Positions 1 to 9,067 of a stretch of 64,000 nt of DNA are shown here, piece by piece (positions within the stretch are counted from its first letter, which is position 1; every line of letters begins with the position of its first letter). Both the position numbers and the translations under genes were made by a program. The stretch spans positions 4,527,001 through 4,591,000 of the forward strand of contig NZ_JBEPOB010000001.1 in NCBI RefSeq assembly GCF_040546595.1, in the 5' to 3' direction. The notes under the pieces are model-generated. The model worked only from the letters and a program-made list of their open reading frames with translations. It searched no databases and was not told the origin of the DNA. This stretch comes from Bosea sp. OAE506 (GTDB taxonomy: Bacteria; Pseudomonadota; Alphaproteobacteria; Rhizobiales; Beijerinckiaceae).

Positions 1-779
1 ACGCTCTCGGTCACGACCGCGCCGCCGATGAGCAGCGCGATGCCGATGCCGATGATCGTCACGATCGGGACCGCGGCGTTCTTGAGGGCGTGCAGGAAGA
101 GAACCTCGCGCTGGCCGACGCCCTTGGCCTGGGCGGTGCGGACATAGTCCTGCTGCAGGACCTCCAGCATGGTGGCGCGGGTGATGCGCGCGATCAGCGC
201 GATGTAGACCAGCCCCAGCGTCATCGCCGGCAGGATCAGGTTCCTGAACCAGGGCCAGAAGCCTTGAGAGAGCGGCGTGTAGCCCTGCACCGGAACCCAG
301 TCGAGCTGCAGCGCGAAGACATAGGCCAGGAGGTAGCCGACGACGAAGACCGGCACCGAGAAACCGAAGACCGCGAAGGCCATGGCGCCGCGGTCGATCC
401 AGGTGCCGGCCTTCCAGGCGGCGATGACGCCCATCGGGACCGCGATCGAGACGGCGAAGATCAGCGTCAGCACCATCAGCGAGAGCGTCGGCTCGATGCG
501 CTGGGCAATGAGCTGCGTCACGGGCAGCGAGGTGAAGATCGAGGTGCCGAGGTCGCCCTGCAGGACGCGGAAGGACCATTCGGCGAAGCGCACGAGATAG
601 GGCCGGTCGAGCCCGAGGCTGGCGCGGATGCGCTCGACATCGGCGGGCGAAGCCTGGTCGCCGGCGATGACCGCCGCCGGATCACCCGGCGCCACATACA
701 GCAGAGAAAAGACGAACAACGCCACGAAGGCCATCACCGGGATGGTCGTGATGATGCGTCTGACGATGAAGGCCAGCAT
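1..779 (-). CDS. Dipeptide/oligopeptide ABC transporter permease (DppB/OppB type), partial
   Basis: Inner-membrane permease of a peptide/opine/nickel-type ABC importer, truncated at its C-terminus by the left window edge (about 259 residues visible). The start MLAFIVRRIITTIPVM, followed by the hydrophobic stretch and the VAPGDPA segment, is typical of the DppB/GsiC family. A first membrane helix, a periplasmic stretch (QASPADVERIRASLG) and several further helices follow. The cytoplasmic loop TRATMLEVLQQDYVRTAQAKG is the EAA loop that contacts the ATPase. It lies 146 bases downstream of the binding-protein gene on the same strand, so the two are probably co-transcribed with the two hydrolase genes further upstream. 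The second permease and the ATPases would be beyond the left edge. Confidence 0.93.
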   Translation of the reverse strand, partial: MLAFIVRRIITTIPVMAFVALFVFSLLYVAPGDPAAVIAGDQASPADVERIRASLGLDRPYLVRFAEWSFRVLQGDLGTSIFTSLPVTQLIAQRIEPTLSLMVLTLIFAVSIAVPMGVIAAWKAGTWIDRGAMAFAVFGFSVPVFVVGYLLAYVFALQLDWVPVQGYTPLSQGFWPWFRNLILPAMTLGLVYIALIARITRATMLEVLQQDYVRTAQAKGVGQREVLFLHALKNAAVPIVTIIGIGIALLIGGAVVTES

Positions 780-856
780 TGCGGCTCACGCGCCCTTTGT
801 CGTTCGAAACCAGACCGGTCGGTGCCGCCGGAGGCGGCGGCAGAGACCGCGAAGGT

Positions 857-889
857 CCGGGGGCGGCGCGTCGGGCGCGCCGCCCCCGG
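857..889 (-). terminator. Strong intercistronic hairpin between binding protein and permease genes
   Basis: A perfect 14-bp inverted repeat (arms 857-870 and 876-889) with a 5-base loop and almost entirely G/C. There is no T-run after it on the minus strand, so it is more likely a partial terminator or an mRNA-stabilising hairpin. Such hairpins often lie 3' of binding-protein genes and raise their expression above the permeases; that role here is inference. Confidence 0.5.
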
Positions 890-925
890 GAGAAGAATGA
901 GACCTGAAGCCCGCCCTGCGGCGGA

Positions 926-2530
926 TCAGGCCTTGGTGACGCCCCAGAGGACCGGGAACGGCCCGCTGGTGACGCCCGAGACGTTCTTCCGCCAGGCCTG
1001 GTAGCCGAGATAGAAGCCGGTCGGGCAATAGACGACGTTCTCGACGGCGGCCTTGTTGAGGCGCCCCATCGCGGCCTTCTCCTCGGCCATGTCCTTGGCG
1101 TTGAACCAGTTCGTCACCTCGGTCTCGACCGCGGGCACGTCGGGCCAGCCGAACCAGGCCTTCTCGCCATTGGCGCGAACGGCCGTGTAGGAGGCCGGGT
1201 TCACGCAGTCCGCGCCGGCATGCCAGGTGTGGAACATGCTCCAGCCACCCTGCCCCGGCGCGGTCTTCTGCGCACGGCGGGCGCCGACGGTGCCCCAGTC
1301 GGTGGCGACGAAGTCGACCTTCATGCCGATGCTCTTGAGCAGCTCGGCAGTGACGTCGCCCATCGACTTGGTGGCGGCCATGTCCTGCGCGACCACGCAG
1401 ATCACCGGCTCGTCCTTGTAGCCGGATTCGGCGAGGAGCTTCTTGGCCTCGGCGACGTTCTTCTTCTTCATGATCTCGCCGCCCTCTTCGGTGTAGAGCG
1501 GCGTGCCGGGGGTGAAGAAGCTGGCCATCGGCTTCCAGAGCTTGTCGTCGTCGCCGACGATCGAGCGCATGTAGTCTTCCTGGTTCAGCGCCGTCATCAC
1601 CGCCTGGCGCACCTTCACGTTGTTGAAGGGCGGGTGCAGATGGTTCATGCGGAAGGCGCCGATGTTGCCGAGCGGATCACCGATGTCGACGCTGACATTG
1701 GTGTTGCGCTTGAGGATCGGCACGAGGTCGGCCAGCGGGGTCTCCCACCAGTCCACTTCGCCGTTCTGCAGCGCGGCGGCGGCCGTCGCCGGATCGGGCA
1801 TGATCACCCATTCGACGCGGTCGAACATCATGACCTTGCCGCCGGAAAGCCAGTCGGGCTTCTCGGTGCGGGGCTTGTAGTCGGCGAACTTCTCGAACAC
1901 CGCCTTGGCGCCCGGGACCCACTCGCTGCGCACGAACTTCATCGGCCCGGAGCCGATGTATTCGGTGATCTGGGTGAAGGGATCGGTGTTGGCGATGCGC
2001 TCCGGCATGATGAAGGTGCAGGGCGCGTTGTTCTTGCCCAGCGCGAGCAGCATCTTCGGATAGGGCTTGTTGAGGACCCACTTCCAGCTCATGTCGTCGA
2101 CCGGCGCGAGCTCGACCTCGATCGCCTTGATCATGAGGCCCATCGGGTCGCGGGCCTGCCAACGCTTGAGGCTCTGGACGACGTCCTTCGAGGTCACCGG
2201 CGCGCCGTCATGGAACTTCAGGCCGTCACGCAGCTTGAAGGTCCAGGTCAGGCCATCGGCGGAGACGGTCTCGCTCTCGACCATCTGGCGCTTTGGCTCG
2301 AACTTCGAGTCGATGCCGTAGAGGGTGTCCCAGACCAGCAGGGCTGCGTTGCGCACGACGTATTGCGTGCCCCAGATGGGGTCGAAATTCGCGAGGTTCG
2401 CCTGGGGCACGAAGCGCAGCGTCTTGGCGGCCGCCGCGCCCTGAGCGAGGGCTGGCATGGCGAGTCCGCCGGCTGCGGCGAGTGCGCCGGTTCCGGCCGC
2501 GGTCTTCAGAAATGTTCTGCGGTCCATCAT
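926..2530 (-). CDS. ABC transporter substrate-binding protein, family 5 (peptide/opine type), Tat-exported
   Basis: Periplasmic solute-binding protein of about 534 residues, the usual length for the SBP_bac_5 family. The N-terminus MMDRRTFLKTAAGTGALAAAGG is a twin-arginine signal (RRTFLK) ending near AMPALAQG. The start is at 2530 or the adjacent ATG at 2527; a GGGGAG ribosome site lies just upstream and spaces slightly better to the second ATG. Family landmarks include FDPIWGTQYVVRNAALLVWDTL near the N-terminus, WTFKLRDGLKFHDGAPVTSKDV, and the GSGPMKFV segment. It is followed by a cognate permease gene and preceded by amidase and M20 hydrolase genes, which suggests import of an amide or carbamoyl compound that is then cleaved. 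The substrate cannot be read from sequence. Confidence 0.93.
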   Translation of the reverse strand: MMDRRTFLKTAAGTGALAAAGGLAMPALAQGAAAAKTLRFVPQANLANFDPIWGTQYVVRNAALLVWDTLYGIDSKFEPKRQMVESETVSADGLTWTFKLRDGLKFHDGAPVTSKDVVQSLKRWQARDPMGLMIKAIEVELAPVDDMSWKWVLNKPYPKMLLALGKNNAPCTFIMPERIANTDPFTQITEYIGSGPMKFVRSEWVPGAKAVFEKFADYKPRTEKPDWLSGGKVMMFDRVEWVIMPDPATAAAALQNGEVDWWETPLADLVPILKRNTNVSVDIGDPLGNIGAFRMNHLHPPFNNVKVRQAVMTALNQEDYMRSIVGDDDKLWKPMASFFTPGTPLYTEEGGEIMKKKNVAEAKKLLAESGYKDEPVICVVAQDMAATKSMGDVTAELLKSIGMKVDFVATDWGTVGARRAQKTAPGQGGWSMFHTWHAGADCVNPASYTAVRANGEKAWFGWPDVPAVETEVTNWFNAKDMAEEKAAMGRLNKAAVENVVYCPTGFYLGYQAWRKNVSGVTSGPFPVLWGVTKA

Positions 2531-2764
2531 TCTCTCCCCTGACACGGCAACCTCTCGACGGGTGACCTTGGCGCGAGTTTGGGCAGAAAACATCTGCCGT
2601 GACAACTCGTCTGACCGGCCCTCCGCAGGCCGCGAACCGCTTGCACGCATCGTGCCAAACGGAACCGCCTGAGGGTTTCCTGCGAGAACGCGCCATCGGC
2701 GCCGTTTTCAGGGGCAGAGAATATTTTTCTGGACAGCGCGGCAGCGGCGCAAGACGGCGCCGCC

Positions 2765-2790
2765 GCGGGCAGGGACGAGCCCCTGCCCGC
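2765..2790 (-). terminator. Hairpin just after the amidase stop codon
   Basis: Ten-base arms (2765-2774 and 2781-2790), six-base loop, starting 4 bases after the amidase stop on the minus strand. It has no T-run, so it may reduce rather than stop transcription into the binding-protein gene. Apart from this hairpin I see nothing in the 263-base gap 2531-2793. Confidence 0.4.
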
Positions 2791-2793
2791 TTC

Positions 2794-4206
2794 TCAGGCG
2801 GCCCCGACGGGCGCGTGGATGCGAGGGAAAGGCCGCGCCGCCTCGAAGGCCGCAGCAGCCCGCAGCACCAGCGCGTCGCGTCCGAAGGGGCCGACGATCT
2901 GCAGCCCCGCCGGCAGCCCCGCGCCCGTCAGCCCGCAGGGCAGCGAGATCGCCGGAGCCTGCGTGATGTTGAAGGGGTAGGTGAAGGGCGTCCAGCGCGT
3001 CCAGTCGTCACCGTAGGCACCATGGCCGGGCGTATTCGCGCCGACCTCGAAGGCCGGCAGCGGCAGCGTCGGCGTCAGCAGCAGATCGAAGCGTGCATGA
3101 AATTGCGCCATCCTGTGCGCAAGCGCATTGCGCTGGTTCAGCAGCGCATCGACATAGGCCGCGCCGGCGACACGTTCGCCCTGCTCCGCCACGGCGACAA
3201 GACCGGGGTCCATCCGCGCCCGCTCGGCGGGGCCAGCCGAGCGCAAGGCGAGCGCCGCACCGGCCGACCAGATCGTCATCAGCGTATCGATCGGATCCTC
3301 GAAACCGGGGTCGACCTCCTCGACGGTCGCGCCGAGATCGCGGAAGGCGAGCGCCGCTGCCCGGGTCAGCGCGGCAATCTCGGGATCGACCGGGACGTCA
3401 CGGCCGAGATTGGGCGACCAGGCGATGCGCAGGCCCTTCACCCCGCCCTTGAGCCCATCGACATAATCAGGCGCGCGGTCGATCATCGCGGTCATGTCGC
3501 GGATGTCGGGACGGCCGATGGCGTTCATCGCCAGCGCCGTGTCGGCGACGGTACGGGCCAGCGGGCCGAGATGGGCGAGGAAGCCCATGGTCGAGACCGG
3601 CCAGGCCGGCACGCGACCATAGGTCGGCTTCAGGCCAACGACCCCGGTGAAAGCGGCCGGAATGCGCACCGAGCCGGCACCATCCGTGCCGATATGGATG
3701 CAGCCGAGATTGAGAGCGGCGCAGGAGGCCGCACCCGCCGAGGAGCCGCCGGGGCCGGTGGCGATGTTCCAGGGATTGCGGGTGATCCCCGAGAGCGGCG
3801 AGTCGCCGACGCCCTTCCAGCCATATTCCGGCATCGTCGTCTTGCCGAGAAAGACCGTGCCGGCCTCGCGCAGCCGCGCCGCCGCCGGGGCGTCCTCGGC
3901 GAAGGGCGCGTCGGTCGCCACGGCAGAGCCGCGCCGCATCGGCCAGCCGGCCACGCCGATATTGTCCTTGATGGTGACGGGCACCCCGTCCAGCGGGCCG
4001 AGCGGCTCGCCCTTCAGCCAGCGCCCCTGCGAGGCTTGCGCCATGGCGAGCGTCGCTTCGGCGTCGCGAACGACGAAGGCGTTGATCTGCGGCTCGAAGC
4101 GCTCGATGCGCTCCAGCGCGTCCCGCGCAACCTCGACCGGGGAGAGTTCGCGGCTGGCATAGAGCGGGCCGAGCTCGGCGGCCGAAAGCGATGCGATGGT
4201 CGTCAT
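2794..4206 (-). CDS. Amidase signature family hydrolase
   Basis: Cytoplasmic amidase of 470 residues. The Ser-cisSer-Lys triad is complete: Lys80 in VTIKDNIG, Ser155 in GPGGSSAG and Ser179 in GTDGAGSVR. The spacing (75 and 24 residues) equals that of characterised members such as FAAH. The family hydrolyses C-N bonds of amides, ureas and carbamates; GatA-like transamidation is unlikely because no GatB or GatC is nearby. The start ATG at 4206 lies 33 bases after the upstream M20 hydrolase stop, so the two are probably one transcript. Together with the adjacent peptide-type importer this points to scavenging of an amide-containing compound. The exact substrate is unknown. Confidence 0.92.
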   Translation of the reverse strand: MTTIASLSAAELGPLYASRELSPVEVARDALERIERFEPQINAFVVRDAEATLAMAQASQGRWLKGEPLGPLDGVPVTIKDNIGVAGWPMRRGSAVATDAPFAEDAPAAARLREAGTVFLGKTTMPEYGWKGVGDSPLSGITRNPWNIATGPGGSSAGAASCAALNLGCIHIGTDGAGSVRIPAAFTGVVGLKPTYGRVPAWPVSTMGFLAHLGPLARTVADTALAMNAIGRPDIRDMTAMIDRAPDYVDGLKGGVKGLRIAWSPNLGRDVPVDPEIAALTRAAALAFRDLGATVEEVDPGFEDPIDTLMTIWSAGAALALRSAGPAERARMDPGLVAVAEQGERVAGAAYVDALLNQRNALAHRMAQFHARFDLLLTPTLPLPAFEVGANTPGHGAYGDDWTRWTPFTYPFNITQAPAISLPCGLTGAGLPAGLQIVGPFGRDALVLRAAAAFEAARPFPRIHAPVGAA

Positions 4207-4239
4207 GGGGCTGATCCTGTCTGCGTCGGTTCGGAAGGT

Positions 4240-5470
4240 CTAGGCGTTGGCGACGCGCCAGGCCGCGTTGAGCAGGACATTGGCGCCCGCCGCGATGTCC
4301 TGCTCCGTGCTGAACTCGGCCGGATTATGCGAGAGGCCGCCGATCGAGGGGATGAACACCATCGCGGTGGGGCAGATGCGCGACATCATCTGGGCATCGT
4401 GCCCCGCCCCCGAGATGATCCGCCGGATCGGCAGGCCGAGTTCCGCCGCGCTGTTCTCCACCGTCGCGATCAGCGTCTCAGTGAAGGGCGTGGCCGGGAA
4501 GCGCGCAAGGTCGCGGAAGGCGATCTCGATGCCGTGGCGCGCCGAGATCTCGGCGCAATAGGCCCGCACCGCGGCCTCTGCCCTGGCGAGCCGGGCATCG
4601 TCTGGATTACGCAGGTCGAGCGTCATCACGACGGTCTCGGGCACAACGTTGACGTTGGCGGGCTGGACCCGGATGACGCCGCTATTGGCAAGCTGGCCGG
4701 GAATCGCGCGAGTCAGGTCGTTGGCGTAGACGTTGATCCGTGCGGCTGCGAGGCCCGGATCCTTGCGATAGGCCATCGGCGTGGTGCCGGCATGGCTGGG
4801 CCGGCCCTTCAGCGTCAGCTCGAGCCAGCAGATCGCCTGGATGCCGGTGACCGCGCCGAGCCCGCCGCCCTCGTTCTCCAGCACCGGCCCCTGCTCGATA
4901 TGGAGTTCGAGATAGGCATGCGCCGGCAGGAAGCCCGGCCGTTCGGGCCCCTCATAGCCGATGCGCCGGAGCTCGGTGCCGAGCACGGCGCCTTCGCGCA
5001 TCCAGCTCGGCATGGGCGGCCTCGACGCTCATGCCGCCGGCCCAGACATAGGAGCCCAGCATGTCGGGGTGGAAGCGGGCGCCTTCCTCATTGGTGAAGG
5101 CGATCACCGCGAGGTCGCGCTTCGGCACCAGTCCGGCATCGCGCAGCGTCGCCAGTACCTCGACGCCGGCGACGACGCCGAGCGCGCCGTCATAGCGCCC
5201 GCCCGTGCCGACCGTATCGATATGGGAGCCGAGGATGACGGCCGGGCCCTCCTCCCGCCCCTTGAGAATGCCGACGATGTTGCCGATGGCGTCGATCTTC
5301 ACCGTGAGGCCGAGCGCCGACATCTCGGCGACGAGCCAGTCGCGGCCCTGTTTGTCCTCGTCGGACAGGGCGAGGCGGCGGCAGCCGCCTTCCGGCGTTG
5401 CACCGATGGCCGCCAGCGCCATGAGCCGCGACACCAGCCGCGTGCCGTCGACCCTGAGATTGCTGCCCAT
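4240..5470 (-). pseudogene. M20-family zinc amidohydrolase (allantoate/N-carbamoyl-amino-acid hydrolase type), frameshifted
   Basis: Two overlapping reading frames together make one full-length enzyme of about 409 residues, normal for the AllC/HyuC branch. The N-terminal part (start ATG 5470, after a GGGGGAG ribosome site) holds HID (His83, Asp85), Asp94 in GRYDGALG and the NEEG glutamates (128-129). The C-terminal part, in the other frame from about 4995 down to 4240, holds LELHIEQGPVLE, the dimerisation domain with GRPSHAGTTPM, GAGHDAQMM and SHNPAE. All metal and catalytic residues survive on both sides. One extra base near 4996, in a GCGC run, explains the shift; removing it joins ELDA to EGAVLG. 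It is either a very recent inactivation or a sequencing error. It heads the hydrolase-transporter operon. Confidence 0.88.
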
Positions 5471-5601
5471 GCTCGTCTCCCCCGCCAGACCGTGCCGGCG
5501 CCGGGGCCGGTTCCCGGCCCGCGCTGCACCGCCCGTCCTGCATAGTCGCGCCGAAGGCGGCCTGTCGATGCCCGCTGCGGCAAGGGGGTCTGGCGCAAAT
5601 G

Positions 5602-5661
5602 CAACGGGCGCAGACTCGCGTCTGCGCCCGTTGGGTGGCTGGGCGCCCTGCTCAGGGCGCC
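5602..5661 (-). terminator. Two tandem hairpins after the chemoreceptor gene
   Basis: Arms 5642-5649/5654-5661 (8 bp, 4-base loop), then a perfect 14-bp stem 5602-5615/5620-5633 with a TCGC loop. Both lie just 3' of the chemoreceptor stop on the minus strand. Only TTT follows the second, so this is a probable but not textbook terminator. The rest of the 204-base gap up to 5674 shows nothing else. Confidence 0.6.
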
Positions 5662-5674
5662 GGAGTGGCGTGGT

Positions 5675-7663
5675 TCAGAACTCTTCCCAGCCCGTGTCGC
5701 CGGAGCGGCTGTTGACGATTTTCTTCGCCGGAGCGGCGGGCGGAGGGGCCAGTTCGCGCGGCGCCGGGGCCTTGCCCTGTCCGAAGGCGGCGGCAGCGAG
5801 CTGGCGCAGGCGTGCCGGCTCGGTCGCGGGCTTTGGCGCGGGGGCCATAGCCGGAGCCTCATGACCCGTGCGGAAGGAGGCGACGAGGTCGTTCAACTGG
5901 ACGATCTTGCCCGAGAGCGAGCCGGCGGATGCTGCGCTCTCTTCGGCCAGCGCCGCGTTCTGCTGGGTCATCTCGTCGAGATGGGCGACAGCCTGGCTCA
6001 TCTCGTCGATGCCGCTCGCCTGCTCTCCGGATGCCGCCGAGATGTCGGCGATGGTCGCCGCGACCTTCTCCGAAGCGGAGAGGATGTGGCTGAGCTGCTC
6101 GCCGGCCTGACGCACCAGCTTCACGCCCTCGCCGACCTCGCTGTTGGAGGAGGAGATCAGCGCCGAGATGTCCTTGGCCGCCTCGCTGGAGCGTTGGGCG
6201 AGCGTGCGGACTTCCGAAGCCACGACCGCGAAGCCCTTGCCGGCATCGCCGGCCCGGGCCGCTTCCACCGCCGCGTTCAGTGCGAGCAGGTTGGTCTGGA
6301 AGGCGATGTCGTCGATCACCCGGATGATGTCGGAGATCTTGGTCGAGGCATCCTCGATCCGGGCCATGGCCTCGACCGCCTGGCCGGCGATAGCGCCACC
6401 GTTCTGCGCCGCCTTCATCGCCTCGTCGGCGATCGCCGCGGCATTGCGCGAGGCCTGGGCCGAGGCTTTCACGGAGGCCGCGAGTTCTTCGGTGGTGGCT
6501 GCGGTCTCTTCCAGCGAGGAGGCCTGCTCTTCCGTCCGCTTCGAGAGATCATCCGCGCCCATGTTGATCTCGCGGGCGGCGAGGCCGACATCGGCCGAGG
6601 TGACCTGGATGGTGCGGACGGTGGCCGAGAGACGGTCGATCGTGGCGTTGAAGTCGTCGCGCAGCGTGGCGTAGTCGGCCGGCATCTCGGACCCGATGCG
6701 ATGGGTCAGATTGCCATGGGCGAGTTCGGAAAGGCCGGCTGCGATCGAGTTGACGACCTTCTCCAGTTCCTGCGCCTGCTGCAGGCGCTGCTGGGCGGCC
6801 GCCTGGCGCTGCTCCTCGGTCGACCGGCGGCTCTCGTCCATCAGTCCGGCCTGGGTCGCGGCCTCGCTCTCGAGCCGCTCCTTCTCGATAGCGGCCTGAC
6901 GCAGAACGCTCACTGCGCCTGCCATCTGGGCGAATTCGCCGGCCCGGAAGGTCGGAACGGCCGTGACAAGGTCGCCCGCGGCCAGCCGGTCCATGGCGCC
7001 CTTGAGGCTGCCGAGCGGCTTCATCATCCGGCGCACGAGCAGGAAGAGCGCGACGCCGGCGACAAGGGCGATGAGCAGGCCCGTGACCACGTTGCCGGTG
7101 ACCATCTCGCTGACGACGGTCATGAAGTCGGCCTGCTTGATGCCGACGAAGAGGATGCCGATGACGCGGTTGTCGGATTTCTGGACGATCGGCTCGTAGA
7201 TCGTGAAATAGGGCTGACCGAGAATGTCGGCCGCACCGGAATAGGTCTGGCGCTGCTTCAGCACCGTGTCATAGGCCTGACCCTGTGCCAGCTTGGTGCC
7301 GACCGCACGCCCGCCATCGGGCCTCTGCACATTGGTGGCGATGCGGACATCACCCATGAAGATCGTAGCGACGCTGCCGGCCAGCGCCTTGACCTTGTCG
7401 ACCGCCGCGAAATTCCCGTTGATCAGCTCGTCGCCGAAGTAGAGCTTGTCGCCGTCGAGGCGGGGCTCGCCCTTCGCCGCCACGACGTCGCGCAGCAGGT
7501 TGATGTTGACGACGAGGCTCGCCTGGGCGCGTTCGCGCATCGCCTTCTCGGCCGCTTGCAGGGACACCATGACGGAGGCTGCGACCGCGAGGCCAACGAA
7601 GAAGACGCCGAGCAAAGCGAGGCGGGTGGCAATGGGAAGGCGGATAGACAGAAGCTTTTTCAT
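5675..7663 (-). CDS. Methyl-accepting chemotaxis protein with periplasmic Cache domain
   Basis: Transmembrane chemoreceptor of 662 residues that feeds CheA/CheW. Start ATG 7663 ([19 protein letters not shown]); a longer in-frame reading to 7909 has no ribosome site and low coding quality. Order: helix about 14-34, Cache_3/Cache_2-like periplasmic sensor about 38-180 ([25 protein letters not shown]), helix 194-211, HAMP about 212-263, a second HAMP-like segment 301-353, and the coiled-coil signalling domain 358-598 with the conserved tip [21 protein letters not shown] proline/alanine linker leads to a C-terminal GWEEF, which resembles the NWETF-type CheR/CheB docking pentapeptide. No che genes lie in the window. 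Ligand unknown; Cache domains commonly bind small organic acids or amino acids. Confidence 0.95.
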   Translation of the reverse strand: MKKLLSIRLPIATRLALLGVFFVGLAVAASVMVSLQAAEKAMRERAQASLVVNINLLRDVVAAKGEPRLDGDKLYFGDELINGNFAAVDKVKALAGSVATIFMGDVRIATNVQRPDGGRAVGTKLAQGQAYDTVLKQRQTYSGAADILGQPYFTIYEPIVQKSDNRVIGILFVGIKQADFMTVVSEMVTGNVVTGLLIALVAGVALFLLVRRMMKPLGSLKGAMDRLAAGDLVTAVPTFRAGEFAQMAGAVSVLRQAAIEKERLESEAATQAGLMDESRRSTEEQRQAAAQQRLQQAQELEKVVNSIAAGLSELAHGNLTHRIGSEMPADYATLRDDFNATIDRLSATVRTIQVTSADVGLAAREINMGADDLSKRTEEQASSLEETAATTEELAASVKASAQASRNAAAIADEAMKAAQNGGAIAGQAVEAMARIEDASTKISDIIRVIDDIAFQTNLLALNAAVEAARAGDAGKGFAVVASEVRTLAQRSSEAAKDISALISSSNSEVGEGVKLVRQAGEQLSHILSASEKVAATIADISAASGEQASGIDEMSQAVAHLDEMTQQNAALAEESAASAGSLSGKIVQLNDLVASFRTGHEAPAMAPAPKPATEPARLRQLAAAAFGQGKAPAPRELAPPPAAPAKKIVNSRSGDTGWEEF

Positions 7664-8177
7664 CAACGAACCCGTTTGGGAGCGGCGTCGGCCCAGGCGT
7701 CGTCCCGCACAGAGGGGACAAGCAAGATCAGACGGCGCCGGTTGGCAGAGATGCGCAGTCCATGCGCACCCATCAGCGTCAGTACAGAAGGTAGGCCAGG
7801 CGTAACGTCGGGGCGCCGAACCGGTCGGCACGCGGCATGCCGCTGCGCCTTTCGCCCACACTGGAATTAGACTTAACCGATCCTGTAAAGATTTGCTTAA
7901 AGTGAGCACGTTTCGACTGACGAGGCCGAGTTAGTTCCAGTTGAAACAAGTTTTGTTCTGACACGCGCCGCAAGAACTTCCCCGCGCCACCCTGCCGCCT
8001 CATCTGTTGCCGAGACGTCACAGCCGGTGTCTGCCATCATTCGGCCATATCGTGTTCACCTCGCGGCCATGCGATGTGACTTGAAGAACGGTGTGCGGCG
8101 TGACGCGTGGAACGTCGCAGCCTTTCCGCCGTTGTTCAGCCGCGTCCGCAAGATCAATAAAGCAGAGCCCCAACTTC
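7664..8177. other. 514-base divergent intergenic region
   Basis: Separates the chemoreceptor (minus) from an L,D-transpeptidase lipoprotein (plus), so it must hold both promoters. The part around 7865-7960 is clearly richer in A+T than its surroundings. Short open frames in it lack ribosome sites. I could not assign a specific promoter or RNA gene. Confidence 0.5.
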
Positions 8178-8951
8178 ATGTCCGTCGAGAAGCCCGCCGT
8201 CCGCTCCCCCTCATCTTCGCTTGCCCAGCCATCGCGCCGCGCGACGTTGTTCCTGCTGCCGCTTGCGCTGGCGGGCTGCGTCTCGCAGCCGCAGCAGCCC
8301 TTCGAGGTCGCCAGCACGCGCGGCTTCAACGTCAGCGCCGAATATCTGGCGATGTATGGCGAGCGTCCCGACGAGCAGTATCCGCTGCCGGCGACGGATC
8401 TTTCCGAGGTCGACCCGCGCTTCCTGCGCCGCGAGGTGGCCTATCAAACCCGCGAGCAGCCCGGCACGATCGTCATCGATACCGACAACAAGTTCCTCTA
8501 CCTCGTCCGTGAGAACGGCCGGGCGATCCGCTACGGCATCGGCGTCGGCAAGCAGGGCATGTCCTGGCGCGGCCGCGCCACGGTCGGTCGCAAGGCGGCC
8601 TGGCCGCGCTGGACGCCGACCCCGGCGATGATCGCGCGCGATCCCGAGAAGAACGGCCCCTGGGCCGGCGGCATGAGCTCGGGCCTCGACAACCCGCTCG
8701 GCGCCCGTGCGCTCTATCTGTATCAGGGCGATCGCGACACGCTCTATCGCATCCACGGCACGAACGAGCCCTGGTCGATCGGCGAGTCCGTGTCGAGCGG
8801 CTGCATCCGCATGTTCAACCAGGACATCATCGACCTGCACAGCCGCGTTCCGACGGGAACGACGGTGGTCGTGCTGAACCGGGGCCAGTTGCTGACCCCG
8901 CAGCCGGGCGAGACCTTCGACGAGTTCACCTCGGAAGGCAGCAGCATCTGA
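8178..8951 (+). CDS. L,D-transpeptidase (YkuD family), predicted lipoprotein
   Basis: Peptidoglycan L,D-transpeptidase of 257 residues that forms 3-3 cross-links or attaches proteins to the wall. Start ATG 8178 ([10 protein letters not shown]); an upstream in-frame start at 8091 is less likely because the signal would then be unusually long. An Arg-rich leader, hydrophobic [11 protein letters not shown] and the lipobox LAGC put the lipidated Cys at residue 34. The YkuD domain begins at [16 protein letters not shown]. The catalytic signature is [20 protein letters not shown], with His193 and nucleophile Cys209; the usual SHGC is SSGC here. A related enzyme is encoded on the other strand at 9946-10770, with a DUF2076 gene between them. 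Confidence 0.93.
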   Translation: MSVEKPAVRSPSSSLAQPSRRATLFLLPLALAGCVSQPQQPFEVASTRGFNVSAEYLAMYGERPDEQYPLPATDLSEVDPRFLRREVAYQTREQPGTIVIDTDNKFLYLVRENGRAIRYGIGVGKQGMSWRGRATVGRKAAWPRWTPTPAMIARDPEKNGPWAGGMSSGLDNPLGARALYLYQGDRDTLYRIHGTNEPWSIGESVSSGCIRMFNQDIIDLHSRVPTGTTVVVLNRGQLLTPQPGETFDEFTSEGSSI

Positions 8952-9054
8952 CGCATCGGCAGGACGGCGGCCCGCGGCCGCCGCCACGCCTTGATACCGT
9001 CACATGCGGGTCCCACCTCTCTTGGCGGCGGCGCATCCGCGCCGTCCCACAGAT

Positions 9055-9061
9055 GGAGGAG
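9055..9061 (+). promoter_or_regulatory. Ribosome binding site that decides the DUF2076 start
   Basis: GGAGGAG at 9055-9061 lies 6 bases before ATG 9068. The in-frame ATGs at 9053 and 9062 overlap or abut this site, so neither can use it; the protein therefore starts at 9068 with MTPQERD. Confidence 0.75.
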
Positions 9062-9067
9062 ATGACG

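Noticed and set aside
2599..5097. 832-codon plus-strand frame over the amidase and M20 genes
   Set aside because: Antisense shadow; the minus strand carries clear catalytic motifs.
4240..5470. Two separate genes (257 and 172 codons) for the M20 hydrolase
   Set aside because: The two frames overlap and together give exactly one full-length enzyme; the downstream frame has no ribosome site. Treated as one frameshifted gene. Programmed frameshifting was considered but no slippery site with a stimulator was seen.
5861..7870. 669-codon plus-strand frame over the chemoreceptor
   Set aside because: Antisense shadow of the coiled-coil gene.
7779..8329. Two minus-strand open frames in the chemoreceptor-transpeptidase gap
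   Set aside because: No ribosome sites, no recognisable domain and mixed composition.
9053..9067. Earlier start codons for the DUF2076 protein
   Set aside because: ATG 9053 and 9062 overlap or touch the ribosome site itself; 9068 has correct spacing.
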